DNA of 32,022 nucleotides from an uncultured Clostridia bacterium (GCA_946184675.1 CAMHFW010000005.1:1-32022), one strand, 5' to 3'. Counted from the stretch's first letter, positions 9,115-17,966 are shown. Numbers and translations are program-made. The notes: generated by a model from the sequence alone, not told the origin.

Positions 9115-10029
9115 TTAAAAACTATTCATTTTTTTCTGCAGTATCTGATAGGGGTTCATACCGCGGATCCGCAATATGCGCGCAGTCTCCTGCGCCTTGC
9201 AGATCTCGGTCTCCCCGTAGATTCCGAGTTTCTGTCCAATCTGCCCGTCAAAGGTGCAGACTGCTTCCTCTTCCTGTGTCTTGTGCCGCTTGCTGATGCT
9301 GACGCGGATCCGGTCCGTTCCCGGAACCACAATGCTTCGCGCCTGCAGAGAATGCGGACAGATCGGCGTAACAACCATAACATCTGCCTGGGGCATGACA
9401 ACAGGTCCGCCCGCCGACAGGTTATAGCCGGTCGAACCGGTTGCTGTAGACACAATCAATCCGTCAGCTCCGTATATGTTCATCAGATTATCATTGACAT
9501 AGATCTTCAGATCAACCAGTCTGGAAAAGCCGGATCTGGCAACAACGATATCATTGAGAGCTGTACTCTCCATGATAATCTGCCTTTTCGCCTCTTCCGT
9601 CTCATCCGCTCTTTCCAGCACTTTTCCATGAAGCATGGTCCGTTCGTCCACAATATACGCGTCATGGAGCAGGGCATCCAGCCCTTCCTGCATATTGTCT
9701 CTGGATGCAGATGTCAGAAAACCCAGATTTCCCAGATTAATCCCGAAAAGGGGAACATTTTTCCCCAGGAGCATCCTGGCTGCCTGCAGGAGCGTGCCAT
9801 CTCCGCCCAGAGTGACCGCGCATTCCGTATCCGCGGGCAGGTCAGACAAATCCCTGACCATAAAGTTTGCATCATCCTCTGCCAGCTTGTTGCTGTCGTA
9901 GCCAAGACCCTCCTTAAAATCCGGAATCCATGCTTCCCCGCCGTGACTGCAGATATAGTCAGCAATATGTATGGTGATGCTGCGGTCCGGATCTTTGGAA
10001 TAATTTGTCAGGATGGCGATTTTTCTCAT
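9115..10029 (-). CDS. nadK: NAD kinase
   Basis: Phosphorylates NAD to NADP, the only route to NADP in bacteria; cytosolic. The 304-residue product shows the diagnostic GGDGTLL motif (about 75-81), NLGNLGFLT (about 98-106), a ALNDIVVARSG segment in place of the usual NE-containing motif, and the glycine-rich TATGSTGYNLSAGGP loop. The start overlaps the end of tlyA by 4 nt (ATGA type), indicating translational coupling. Clustering with tlyA, dxs and argR is typical of clostridia. Confidence 0.96.
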   Translation of the reverse strand: MRKIAILTNYSKDPDRSITIHIADYICSHGGEAWIPDFKEGLGYDSNKLAEDDANFMVRDLSDLPADTECAVTLGGDGTLLQAARMLLGKNVPLFGINLGNLGFLTSASRDNMQEGLDALLHDAYIVDERTMLHGKVLERADETEEAKRQIIMESTALNDIVVARSGFSRLVDLKIYVNDNLMNIYGADGLIVSTATGSTGYNLSAGGPVVMPQADVMVVTPICPHSLQARSIVVPGTDRIRVSISKRHKTQEEEAVCTFDGQIGQKLGIYGETEICKAQETARILRIRGMNPYQILQKKMNSF

Positions 10030-10847
10030 TTGCTTCCCCCTGTATCCAACGCATCAAATGCCTGATTCACAATGTCTGTGATCTCTGCTTCCGGCAGAGC
10101 TTCTGCCTCATCCGCACTTTTCTGCAGATAGAGCAGATATTCAATATTGCCCTCCGGTCCCTTGATTGGAGAATGATCCAGTCCAAGGATCACAAAGCCG
10201 GTCTTCCTGGCGAAATCCGCGATTTCACCGATGACCTCTTTATGTACCGACCGATCTCTGACAACACCCTTTTTCCCGACCTTCTCACGGCCTGCTTCAA
10301 ACTGCGGCTTGATCAGACAGACCATACTGGCTCCCTCCCTGAGCAAGGCATATGCCGGCCCGAGAATCAATTTCAGGGATATGAAGGCTACGTCAGCTGA
10401 TGCAAAATCAATCTGCTCCGGCACCTGCTCCGAAGTCACATAGCGGAAATTGGTCTTCTCCATACAGATCACACGGGGATCCTGGCGCAGTTTCCAGGCC
10501 AGCTGTCCCCTTCCCACATCAATGGCATAAACCTTTTCTGCCCCGTTTTGCAGCATACAGTCGGTAAAGCCTCCGGTAGAAGCTCCTATATCCATGCATG
10601 TCATACCGTCAAACCGCAGGCCAAAACACTCCACAGCCTTTTCCAGCTTCAATCCGCCCCGGCTGACATACCTGAGCGAACTGCCTTTGACCTCGATCTG
10701 ACTTTTATCCGGATCAAAGGTGCTTCCTGCTTTGTCCTCCCGATTGCCGTTTACAAAAACCTGTCCTGCCATGATTACAGCTTTTGCTTTTTCCCGGCTC
10801 TCGGCAAGTCCCCTATTGACCAGCAGTACATCAAGCCTTTCTTTCAT
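10026..10847 (-). CDS. tlyA: TlyA family rRNA (cytidine-2'-O)-methyltransferase
   Basis: TlyA enzymes 2'-O-methylate cytidines of 16S and/or 23S rRNA; some homologues are annotated as haemolysins. The protein has an N-terminal S4 RNA-binding domain (MKERLDVLLVNRGLAESREKAKAVIMAGQVFVNG) and an FtsJ-like SAM-dependent methyltransferase domain with CMDIGASTGGFTDCML. The track ORF starts at 11000, but its first 51 residues are out-of-frame dxs sequence and the S4 domain begins exactly at the ATG at 10847, giving 273 residues, the family's usual length. It overlaps the dxs 3' end by 17 nt and nadK by 4 nt, so it is deep inside one operon. Confidence 0.95.
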   Translation of the reverse strand: MKERLDVLLVNRGLAESREKAKAVIMAGQVFVNGNREDKAGSTFDPDKSQIEVKGSSLRYVSRGGLKLEKAVECFGLRFDGMTCMDIGASTGGFTDCMLQNGAEKVYAIDVGRGQLAWKLRQDPRVICMEKTNFRYVTSEQVPEQIDFASADVAFISLKLILGPAYALLREGASMVCLIKPQFEAGREKVGKKGVVRDRSVHKEVIGEIADFARKTGFVILGLDHSPIKGPEGNIEYLLYLQKSADEAEALPEAEITDIVNQAFDALDTGGSK

Positions 10848-12726
10848 CTGCCTTACCATCCTCCTGCTGCAGCTTTTCAATGATTTTTTCCGCAATGGAC
10901 TCTGCATCCATACCCAGCATCTGATAGAGCTGGTCCGGCGTGCCATGTGTGACAAAAGTGTCCGGTACGCCAATATGCAGCAGATCATTGTCATACCCAT
11001 GATTGATCAGGTAGTCTGCACAAGCCTCGCCGAAACCGCCTCGCAGGACATTGTCCTCTGCCGTTACGATCAGTCTGTGGCTGTCTGCCATCTTTTCCAG
11101 GCAATCCGTATCGATCGGCTTTACAAATCTGGCATTGACCAGAGTCACATCAATCCCCTTTTCCGCCAGAATCTGTCTGGCTTTCTCTGCCGCCTTTACC
11201 ATACCACCCACAGCAAAGATGGCGGCTCTGCTTCCGGCATGGATTACTTCACTTTTTCCGTAAACAACGGGCTCTCTGCACTCTGTCAGACCGGTATAGG
11301 CCGTGCCGCGGGAATAGCGCAAAGCGATCGGTCCATCAAACTGATAAGCGAATTCCATCATATCTTCCAGCTCATCTGCGTTTTTCGGCGCGCATACTGT
11401 CATATTCGGAATCACGGACAGATAGGAAAGATCCAGAATGCCCTGATGGGTCTCGCCGTCCGCTCCGACAATTCCCGCCCTGTCTACGCAGAAAACGACA
11501 GGCAGCTTCTGGATACAGACATCATGCACAATCTGGTCAAAAGCCCTCTGCAGGAAAGAAGAATAAATCGCCACGAAAGGCTTTTCCCCGCCTGCTGCCA
11601 GACCGGCCGCGAAGGTGACGGCATGCTGTTCTGCGATACCGACATCATAAAGCCTTTTAGGAAATCTTTTCTGGAAAGCCGCTAGACCGGTTCCGTCCAG
11701 CATAGCAGCCGAAATAGCTATGATATTCCGATGTTCCGATGCCATGCTGACCAGCTTGTCCGAAAATACCGATGTATAGCTCTTTCCAGCGGAGGCCGCA
11801 AGTTTTCCGGTCTCAACATCAAACTTCCCGACGCCATGGAAAACAGAAGGATTCTTTTCGGCAGGTCTGTATCCGCGCCCCTTCTTTGTGACTACATGCA
11901 CCAGAACAGGCTCGTTCATGGCTCTGACTGCCCGGAAAATCTGAAGCATCATGGGAATATCATGTCCATCTACAGGACCGATATATTTAATGCCCAGTTC
12001 TTCAAAAAAACTGTCCTTCATGACCAGATTGCGAAGCTGGTCCTTGGAGCGCTTCACTTGTCTGGCCATGCCATTTCCGACGCGGGGAATCTGGCGCAGG
12101 GTTCGCTCCACTTCTTTTTTTAACTCAATATACGGCTTCTGCACACGCAGCACCGAGAGATGGCCGGACAATCCCCCGACATTCTCGGAAATAGACATAT
12201 TATTATCGTTGAGTACGATCATCAGATTATGATCCAGCCTGGAGACATTATTGAGAGCCTCATAGGCCATCCCCCCTGTCATGGCACCGTCACCTATGAC
12301 AGCAGTGACCATCCAGTCTCCGTTTCTCCGGTCTCTGGCCGCGGCCAGTCCCAAAGCTGCCGAGATGGAAGTGGAACTGTGTCCGGTACCGAATGCGTCA
12401 CTGGGGCTTTCTGATCTGCGGGGAAATCCGCTGATTCCGCCCATCATGCGAAGGGTGTCGAAATCCTTTTTCCTTCCGGTCAGAATCTTATGCGTATAAG
12501 ACTGGTGTCCCACATCCCATACAATCTTATCCCTTGGAAGTTCCATACTCAGATGCAGTGCCATCGTAAGCTCTACGCTGCCCAGGCTCGAAGCCAAGTG
12601 TCCGCCTGTCTGACTGACAGAGGAAATGATAAAGGAGCGGATCTCTTCCGCAAGCCTGTCATAATCCTCCGGTGCGATTTTTTTGATATCATTTGCTTTC
12701 TGTATTCTGTCAAGTAAGCCAGCCAT
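10831..12726 (-). CDS. dxs: 1-deoxy-D-xylulose-5-phosphate synthase
   Basis: Thiamine-diphosphate enzyme that condenses pyruvate and glyceraldehyde-3-phosphate to DXP, the entry step of the MEP isoprenoid pathway and a branch to thiamine and pyridoxal. The 631-residue protein shows GGHLASSLG (about 41-49) and HQSYTHKILTGR (about 74-85) near the substrate site, the ThDP motif GDGAMTGGMAYEALNN (about 145-160), and transketolase-like pyrimidine-binding (AISAAMLDGTGL...GIAEQHAVTFAAGLA) and C-terminal domains. Location just downstream of ispA links precursor supply and prenyl chain synthesis. GAGGGGCGG precedes the ATG. Full length, nothing missing. Confidence 0.98.
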   Translation of the reverse strand: MAGLLDRIQKANDIKKIAPEDYDRLAEEIRSFIISSVSQTGGHLASSLGSVELTMALHLSMELPRDKIVWDVGHQSYTHKILTGRKKDFDTLRMMGGISGFPRRSESPSDAFGTGHSSTSISAALGLAAARDRRNGDWMVTAVIGDGAMTGGMAYEALNNVSRLDHNLMIVLNDNNMSISENVGGLSGHLSVLRVQKPYIELKKEVERTLRQIPRVGNGMARQVKRSKDQLRNLVMKDSFFEELGIKYIGPVDGHDIPMMLQIFRAVRAMNEPVLVHVVTKKGRGYRPAEKNPSVFHGVGKFDVETGKLAASAGKSYTSVFSDKLVSMASEHRNIIAISAAMLDGTGLAAFQKRFPKRLYDVGIAEQHAVTFAAGLAAGGEKPFVAIYSSFLQRAFDQIVHDVCIQKLPVVFCVDRAGIVGADGETHQGILDLSYLSVIPNMTVCAPKNADELEDMMEFAYQFDGPIALRYSRGTAYTGLTECREPVVYGKSEVIHAGSRAAIFAVGGMVKAAEKARQILAEKGIDVTLVNARFVKPIDTDCLEKMADSHRLIVTAEDNVLRGGFGEACADYLINHGYDNDLLHIGVPDTFVTHGTPDQLYQMLGMDAESIAEKIIEKLQQEDGKADERKA

Positions 12727-12773
12727 AGCCGCCCCTCCTTAGCCGTCTGCGTTTTTTATACCGGGCCGGTTCA

Positions 12774-13694
12774 TCAGTGATCTCTGGCAATCAGCCATTT
12801 AACTAATGCGTAAAGGAAGGTATCTTCCACATTTTCCACACCCAGTTTTTTCAATCCGTAAAAAGCAAATTCGGAATACTTGTCCACATCTTCCATTGCC
12901 TGATCCATACCATAAAGCGTTACCCAGGTCGTCTTTTCATTTTTCGCATCACTCTGGGTGTCTTTTCCAAGTTTGTCGATCGAACTGATCACATCCAGAA
13001 TATCATCCCGGATCTGGAAGGCCATACCGATACAGTAGGCTACATGCTCTACATCATGGATCTGATCCCGGTCTGCTCCTGCAAGGCAGGCTCCGATCAT
13101 CATGGAGGCTTCAATCATAGCACCTGTTTTCAGCTCAAAAATGAACTGCAGAACCTTTTCATCAACAGGCTTTCCGGTCAGCTCTACATCAACTGTCTGA
13201 CCTCCGATCATTCCGTTGACTCCGGGTTTCTCGGTCAGAATCCTCATGGCTCTTACCACTCTGCGGACCATCTCCGGGTCTCCCTGGTTAGTCACAGAAG
13301 AGAGTTTCTTCGCTGCCAGTTCATAGGCATAACTCTGCAGACCATCTCCGGCAAGGACTGCCATAGCCTCGCCAAACATCTTATGGGAAGTCGGCTTTCC
13401 CCGTCTGAAATCGTCATTGTCCAGTGCAGGCAGATCATCGTGGATCAGGGAATAGGTGTGGATCATCTCAATAGCAGCCATAAAAGGCGCAACCAGTTCC
13501 ATATCTGTTCCGCCCATAGTCCGGTAAGTCTCCATCATCAGAATGGGACGGATCCTCTTGCCTCCGGCATTGACACTGTAATTCATGGCCTTAAAAATGG
13601 TTTTGTGAAGTCCCTCTTCCTTTGGAAGATATTTTTTTATAATCTCTTCCGCTTCTGCGGCTCTTTTTTCAAGTTCTGCATCAAAATACATCAT
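12774..13694 (-). CDS. ispA: Polyprenyl (farnesyl/geranyl) diphosphate synthase
   Basis: Condenses isopentenyl diphosphate with allylic diphosphates to make C15-type prenyl diphosphates for undecaprenyl and quinone chains. Seen: the first aspartate-rich motif DDLPALDNDDFRRGKPT (about 86-102), GGQTVDVE, and the second motif DDILDV (about 230-235), all in the usual order. The track starts at 13718, but AGGGAG lies 9 nt before the ATG at 13694 (MMYFDAEL), so I use that; the start then overlaps the xseB stop by 14 nt. Length 306 residues. The gene order xseA-xseB-ispA-dxs is conserved in Firmicutes. The exact chain length is not readable here. Confidence 0.95.
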   Translation of the reverse strand: MMYFDAELEKRAAEAEEIIKKYLPKEEGLHKTIFKAMNYSVNAGGKRIRPILMMETYRTMGGTDMELVAPFMAAIEMIHTYSLIHDDLPALDNDDFRRGKPTSHKMFGEAMAVLAGDGLQSYAYELAAKKLSSVTNQGDPEMVRRVVRAMRILTEKPGVNGMIGGQTVDVELTGKPVDEKVLQFIFELKTGAMIEASMMIGACLAGADRDQIHDVEHVAYCIGMAFQIRDDILDVISSIDKLGKDTQSDAKNEKTTWVTLYGMDQAMEDVDKYSEFAFYGLKKLGVENVEDTFLYALVKWLIARDH

Positions 13695-13896
13695 GTTCCT
13701 GTTCTCCCTGGATCTCAATCATTTGCTTTTCCACACGGGAAATCTTTTCATTGCAGAGTTTCAGAAGCTGTACGCCCTTCTGATAATACTCAAATGCATC
13801 CTCCAGCGGCAGATTGCGGTTTTCCATCTTGGCCACGATCTCATCCAGCTGTGTAAAAGCCTTCTCCAGACTCAGTTCCTTCTGATTCTCATCCAT
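13681..13896 (-). CDS. xseB: Exodeoxyribonuclease VII small subunit
   Basis: Small helical subunit of exonuclease VII, which degrades single-stranded DNA to oligonucleotides together with XseA. The 71-residue length and the signature pattern FTQLDEIVAKMENRNLPLEDAFEYYQKGVQLLKLCNEKISRVEKQ match the family. It begins 2 nt after the xseA stop codon and overlaps ispA downstream, so it is part of the same operon. Confidence 0.95.
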   Translation of the reverse strand: MDENQKELSLEKAFTQLDEIVAKMENRNLPLEDAFEYYQKGVQLLKLCNEKISRVEKQMIEIQGEQEHDVF

Positions 13897-13898
13897 AT

Positions 13899-15197
13899 TT
13901 ATTGTTCTCCATAGCTCTCCCGCACTGCCGGGACTGCTTCCGTAACCTTTGCCCGGATCCGTCCGTCAGTTACTTCGATCTGCAATTCACTTCCTGCCGG
14001 CGCCTGCGCGATCTGCGATACCCCGCGCCCTTCCTCATCGCTGACATAGGCATAGCCCCGCTCCAGCTGGCGCAGAGGCGACAAACCGTTCAATTTCTGT
14101 GCGTATATAGCATTTTTATTTTTTGTATCTTCCATTCTCTGGCGCATCAATCTGCCAAGACTGCTTTCCATCTCCAGAAGGCTCTGCTTTTCATCTGACA
14201 GACGGTGATCCATCATCACCTGCATCCTCTTATACAGAGTCTCCAGATAGTCTTTCCGGTCTTTCAGCACTCTTCCCGGACTGAGCAGTCGCAGCTGGGC
14301 TTCATAATGCGCCATCTGTGCCTGCGATCTCTCGATGCAGGCTCTCATGACCCGATCCAGCCGGCTGCCTGTCTGATCCATATAAGCGGCGACCTTTACC
14401 ATGTCAGGAATCGCCAGTTCTGCTGCTGCAGAAGGAGTGGAAGCAATCCGGTCCGCCACGTAATCTATAATCGTGACATCACTGTCATGCCCTACAGCTG
14501 ATATAACCGGGACAGAACAGGAATACACTGTTCGGGCAAGCCTCTCATCATTGAACTCCCAGAGTTCTTCGATTGATCCGCCGCCTCTGCCGATGATGAT
14601 GACATCCACGCCGTATGCTTCCAGCGCCTGGATTGCCCGGATCATAGTCGCAGCCGCGCCTTCTCCCTGGACAGAAGCCGGGCATAAAACAAGCTGAATC
14701 CATGGATTTCGCCTGGTCCCGACCGTCATAATATCATGAATAACTTTACCGGTTCTGGCCGTCACAATCCCTACCTTGTCCGGATAAGCCGGAAGAGGCT
14801 TCTTATGTGCCTCATCAAAAAGGCCTTCTGCACGCAGTCTGGCTTTGAGCTTCTCATACCTCTCGTACAAGAGCCCTGTTCCATCCTTTTGCACAGCAGA
14901 GACTTTGATCTGATACTGACCGCTTGCCTCATACAGATCCACATCTCCAGTCACGATTACGCCGCTGCCGTCAGTCAGCCGGAAATTCAATCCTGCCGCC
15001 TTGCTTTTGAACATAAGGCAGCGGATGGATGCCCCTGCATCCTTCAGGGTAAAATAAATGTGTCCAGACGCTGCATAGGTACAGTTGGAGATCTCTCCGC
15101 GCACCTTGACCCCGTGCAGATTCATGTCCTCCCAGAGGACTCCTCTGACATAGCTGTTCAGTCTGGATACACTGATGGCTCCGTCTTTGCTGCTCAT
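13899..15197 (-). CDS. xseA: Exodeoxyribonuclease VII large subunit
   Basis: Catalytic subunit of exonuclease VII, used in mismatch repair and recombination. The 432-residue protein has an N-terminal OB fold (VRGEISNCTYAASGHIYFTLKDAGASIRCLMFK, about 33-65) that binds single-stranded DNA, the conserved catalytic-core motifs VGIVTARTGKVIHDI and IIIGRGGGSIEELWEFNDE, and a C-terminal coiled coil (about 300-390) that binds XseB copies. It overlaps nusB by 4 nt (ATGA) and is followed 2 nt later by xseB, so the three genes are translationally coupled. Confidence 0.97.
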   Translation of the reverse strand: MSSKDGAISVSRLNSYVRGVLWEDMNLHGVKVRGEISNCTYAASGHIYFTLKDAGASIRCLMFKSKAAGLNFRLTDGSGVIVTGDVDLYEASGQYQIKVSAVQKDGTGLLYERYEKLKARLRAEGLFDEAHKKPLPAYPDKVGIVTARTGKVIHDIMTVGTRRNPWIQLVLCPASVQGEGAAATMIRAIQALEAYGVDVIIIGRGGGSIEELWEFNDERLARTVYSCSVPVISAVGHDSDVTIIDYVADRIASTPSAAAELAIPDMVKVAAYMDQTGSRLDRVMRACIERSQAQMAHYEAQLRLLSPGRVLKDRKDYLETLYKRMQVMMDHRLSDEKQSLLEMESSLGRLMRQRMEDTKNKNAIYAQKLNGLSPLRQLERGYAYVSDEEGRGVSQIAQAPAGSELQIEVTDGRIRAKVTEAVPAVRESYGEQ

Positions 15198-15589
15198 ACC
15201 AGCTTTGCCAGGATCCCGTTTACAAAGGAGGTGGAACTGTCGCCGCTGTATTTTCTGGCCAGCTCTACTGCCTCATTGATAGAGACTGCTGCCGGGATCG
15301 TATCATCATACTTCATCTCATAAACAGCCAGACGCAGGATGGTCAGATCCACCCGGCTCATACGGCTGACTCTCCAGCCGACAGAAACCTCATCGATCAT
15401 CTGATCAATTTCCGGAATCTTTTCTATGATGCGGTCCACCTTTTCTCTGATTGCGTCTGCATCCTCTTTAGAGACATTTTCCAGGGCATCTGTGTATAAT
15501 TCACCCTGCTCCTGCATCTCAGCTTCTTCAAAAAAGTTGCTGCGGAACAGGAGTTTAAATGTATGCTCTCTTAATAAGCTTCTTTTCAT
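15194..15589 (-). CDS. nusB: Transcription antitermination factor NusB
   Basis: RNA-binding protein of the antitermination complex that works with NusE on boxA of rRNA transcripts. The 131-residue all-helical protein carries the typical N-terminal arginine-rich start (MKRSLLREHTFKLLF) and the conserved C-terminal RVDLTILRLAVYEMKYDDTIPAAVSINEAVELARKYSGDSSTSFVNGILAKL. Its stop overlaps the xseA start. The ribosome-binding site is weak (only a poor GG-rich match in CAGGTATAAGAT), so translation may depend on upstream coupling. Confidence 0.96.
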   Translation of the reverse strand: MKRSLLREHTFKLLFRSNFFEEAEMQEQGELYTDALENVSKEDADAIREKVDRIIEKIPEIDQMIDEVSVGWRVSRMSRVDLTILRLAVYEMKYDDTIPAAVSINEAVELARKYSGDSSTSFVNGILAKLV

Positions 15590-15592
15590 ATC

Positions 15593-15670
15593 TTATACCT
15601 GATTATTCTGCCATTTCGCGCAAGTAAGAGGACATGACGAAGACCGGAAGCCCTCGTTTCTGTCCTCCAT
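15593..15670 (-). CDS. Possible 25-residue small ORF between the Gls24 gene and nusB
   Basis: The 121-nt gap contains a complete ATG-to-TAA frame encoding MEDRNEGFRSSSCPLTCAKW followed by five more residues. An AGGAAA sequence lies a few nt before the ATG, and the stop codon ends just 3 nt before the nusB start, a position suited to translational coupling where nusB itself has a poor Shine-Dalgarno. I recognise no family. It could equally be chance. Confidence 0.25.
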   Translation of the reverse strand: MEDRNEGFRSSSCPLTCAKWQNNQV

Positions 15671-15710
15671 ATTGTTTCCTGTGTTCATATAACCTGCTGA
15701 GCCGGAAATA

Positions 15711-16106
15711 TTATTCCTCCTCCAGCTTCACATCAGCGACCTGTACATTGACCTCCGCAACGGTAAGGCCTGTCATCGTTTCAATCGCACTCTTTACCTT
15801 TTCCTGAATAGCCGCAGTCACATCAGGAATCACGCATCCGTAGTCAAGAACAACAGAGAGATTCGCTTTTACAAGACCATCTTCCATATGGATCTTAACG
15901 CCTTTGGAGAGCACCTTATTGCCAAGTCTGCTGATGATCTCTTTCTGCAGGCTGCCTGCGTTGCCGGCCATGGATACCACGCCATCCACATCCATTGCAG
16001 AAATACCTGCGATGATCGCTACAACCTCGTCCGCGATTCTGACATCGCCGAGGGCATCATCCTCATATATTGTATAATTTGTCTCATTCTCACGTTCGTT
16101 TGCCAT
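15711..16106 (-). CDS. Asp23/Gls24 family envelope stress response protein
   Basis: Small alpha/beta protein of the Asp23/Gls24 (formerly DUF322, YloU/YqhY) family. Members are abundant, linked to cell-envelope stress, and the YqhY branch sits near accBC/nusB in Firmicutes. Seen: GDVRIADEVVAIIAGISAMDVDGVVSMAG, KGVKIHMEDGLVKANLSVVLDYGCVIPDV and the C-terminal VAEVNVQVADVKLEEE, the family order. The track starts at 16121, but the codons of that longer start contain ATGGAGGAAC, whose GGAGG is the Shine-Dalgarno for the ATG at 16106 (MANERENE); I use the latter, 131 residues. Position upstream of nusB supports a YqhY-like identity. Precise role unknown. Confidence 0.92.
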   Translation of the reverse strand: MANERENETNYTIYEDDALGDVRIADEVVAIIAGISAMDVDGVVSMAGNAGSLQKEIISRLGNKVLSKGVKIHMEDGLVKANLSVVLDYGCVIPDVTAAIQEKVKSAIETMTGLTVAEVNVQVADVKLEEE

Positions 16107-16140
16107 GTTTTGTTCCTCCATGTATTATAGCTATTTGCTT

Positions 16141-17739
16141 TTATCTGTCCCATTTATCGCATAGACTGTTGATCTCATTTGCAAACTTGGTCAAGTCCTT
16201 ATTGGTGCCTCCCTCATTATTGCGGATTACCTGCAGCAAACGCCTGCCGGCGGCAAGAAGCCTGTCAAAGACTGCAGCTGCTTTTCTGGCCTGCGGCTTC
16301 TCCGAGATCCTGGAAGGTTCCGGAGCACTCAGGCAGGTATTCGCGATCAGATCATAGGAGTAGCCGGAATAAGGTGCTGTTGCGTCCAGCTCAAGCTTCT
16401 CCCGGAGCTCCTCCGCGAAAAGGCCGGCGACCTCATCCTCTCCATGAACGATGAAGACCCGTCTGGGCTTCTTCTCAAAGGCCGAGATCCAGCGCACCAG
16501 GCCGTCATGATCCGCATGGCCGCTGATGCCGGCCAGCACGCAGATCTCCGCCTGCACATTTATCGTCTCTCCAAATAGCTTGACCTCATCGATTCCATCC
16601 ACCAGGAGACGTCCCAGAGTTCCGACCGACTGGTAACCGACAAACAGTACTGTACACTCTTTTCTCCAGAGATTGTGTTTGAGATGGTGACGGATCCGGC
16701 CGGCATCACACATACCGGATGCCGAAATAATTACCTTGGGGGTCGCTGACACATTGATGGCGATTGATTCATCACTTGTCGTAGCTGTCTTCAGCCCCGG
16801 GAACTGCAGAGGATTGATGCCCTGTCTGATCAGGGCGTCTGCCTCTTCATCGTAGTAATCTTCCGTCTTATTATTGAAAATATTAGTCGCCTCTATGGCA
16901 AGGGGGCTGTCCACATAGACCTCAAAGCCTTCATGCCCCTTCACCAGTCCCTGCTCCTTGATCTCACGGATGAAATAGAGCATCTCCTGTGTGCGGCCGA
17001 CCGCAAAGGACGGAATCACAACGTTGCCGCCCCGGTCAAATGTCCTCTGGATCACATCTGCAAGCGATACAACATAATCCGGTCTTTCCCCGTGATTTCT
17101 GTCGCCGTAGGTCGACTCCATAATCACATAATCTGCTTCACGGATGTATTCCGGATCACGGATGATCGGCTGATCGGTATTGCCGATATCACCGGAGAAT
17201 ACCAGCTTCCTGGTCTCTCCTTCTTCCTCAGCCCAGATCTCAATACTGGCGGAGCCCAGCAAGTGACCCGCATCTATAAAGCGGATCCGGATCCCGTCAC
17301 AGATATCAATAACCGTATTATAAGCGCATGGAATAAAGTGTTCCAGCACTCCCGCAGCATCATTGCTCGTATAAAGAGGAACAACCGGAGCTCTGCCGGC
17401 CCTTTTCCCTTTGCGGTTGCGCCATTCCGCCTCAAACTCCTGAATATGCGCACTGTCACGCAGCATTATGTCACAGAGCGAGCAGGTCGCGTCAGTGGCG
17501 TAGATACTGCCCTGAAATCCCTGTGCGTAAAGAAGGGGGAGCAGTCCGGAATGATCGATATGAGCATGTGTCAGAAATACATAATCTACTTCTGATGCAG
17601 GAATCGGAATGTCCTGATTGACAAAGATATCCTTCCCCTGTTCCATGCCGCAGTCGATCAGTATGTGCTTGCCTGCGGCCTCCAGATAATGTTTACTTCC
17701 TGTTACCTCATGAGCGGCTCCTGAAAAAAACAGTTTCAT
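16141..17739 (-). CDS. Beta-CASP metallo-beta-lactamase fold protein (RNA-processing nuclease family)
   Basis: The 532-residue protein has the metallo-beta-lactamase zinc motif THAHIDHSG (about 57-65), a further metal ligand motif DAGHLLGSASIEIW, then GDIGNTDQPIIRDP and a beta-CASP domain (PSFAVGRTQEMLYFI, VIISASGMCDAGRIRHHL) ending in the conserved ISGHADHDGLVRW and VHGED motifs. This arrangement matches the CPSF73/YSH1-like exonuclease group of bacterial RNA-processing nucleases; it is distinct from RNase J. It probably cleaves RNA, but the target is unknown. The extra C-terminal 70 residues (about 460-532) are charged and may be a dimer or RNA-binding tail. AAAGGAG lies 11 nt before the ATG. 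A separate promoter precedes it. Confidence 0.9.
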   Translation of the reverse strand: MKLFFSGAAHEVTGSKHYLEAAGKHILIDCGMEQGKDIFVNQDIPIPASEVDYVFLTHAHIDHSGLLPLLYAQGFQGSIYATDATCSLCDIMLRDSAHIQEFEAEWRNRKGKRAGRAPVVPLYTSNDAAGVLEHFIPCAYNTVIDICDGIRIRFIDAGHLLGSASIEIWAEEEGETRKLVFSGDIGNTDQPIIRDPEYIREADYVIMESTYGDRNHGERPDYVVSLADVIQRTFDRGGNVVIPSFAVGRTQEMLYFIREIKEQGLVKGHEGFEVYVDSPLAIEATNIFNNKTEDYYDEEADALIRQGINPLQFPGLKTATTSDESIAINVSATPKVIISASGMCDAGRIRHHLKHNLWRKECTVLFVGYQSVGTLGRLLVDGIDEVKLFGETINVQAEICVLAGISGHADHDGLVRWISAFEKKPRRVFIVHGEDEVAGLFAEELREKLELDATAPYSGYSYDLIANTCLSAPEPSRISEKPQARKAAAVFDRLLAAGRRLLQVIRNNEGGTNKDLTKFANEINSLCDKWDR

Positions 17740-17781
17740 ATGCCGAAGTCTCCTTTCTTCCGGCTGGAGTCTGCAATTTAA

Positions 17782-17845
17782 CCAAAAGACGATTTCATTT
17801 TCGGATGTCTTTTAATCAGTATACCAAATTCAGGAAGATACTTCC
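17782..17845 (-). promoter_or_regulatory. Candidate extended -10 promoter with palindrome and leader hairpin, upstream of the beta-CASP gene
   Basis: On the minus strand TGGTATACT is an extended -10 element (TATACT at 17818-17823). The palindrome GGAAG-ATA-CTTCC (17833-17845) occupies the place of the -35 box, and a 7-bp AAAAGAC/GTCTTTT inverted repeat (about 17784-17813) lies in the predicted leader just downstream. A repressor-controlled promoter is plausible; none of this is tested. Confidence 0.45.
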
Positions 17846-17896
17846 ATGTTTTATGCATTTTTTTATAAATATTTATTACTTTTATTCATTTTCCAT

Positions 17897-17947
17897 AAAA
17901 AAGCAGAAGGCCTGTCCGCAATCTTCTCCGGATTCAGTCTCCTGCTT
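17897..17947 (-). terminator. Rho-independent terminator of the tig-engB cluster
   Basis: About 20 nt after the engB stop, AAGCAG pairs with CTGCTT around an inner TCCG/CGGA stem, followed on the transcript by a run of six U. It separates the tig-clpP-clpX-lon-engB cluster from the beta-CASP gene. Confidence 0.75.
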
Positions 17948-17966
17948 ATCTTTTGTTTATTGTTTT

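Noticed and set aside
10847-11000. N-terminal extension of tlyA in the ORF track
   Set aside because: The extra 51 residues are dxs sequence read in another frame; the S4 domain starts at 10847.
16124-16129. TATAAT as the -10 box of the Gls24-family gene
   Set aside because: The -35 match is poor, and the implied transcript would begin on top of the ribosome-binding site. The real promoter is probably elsewhere.
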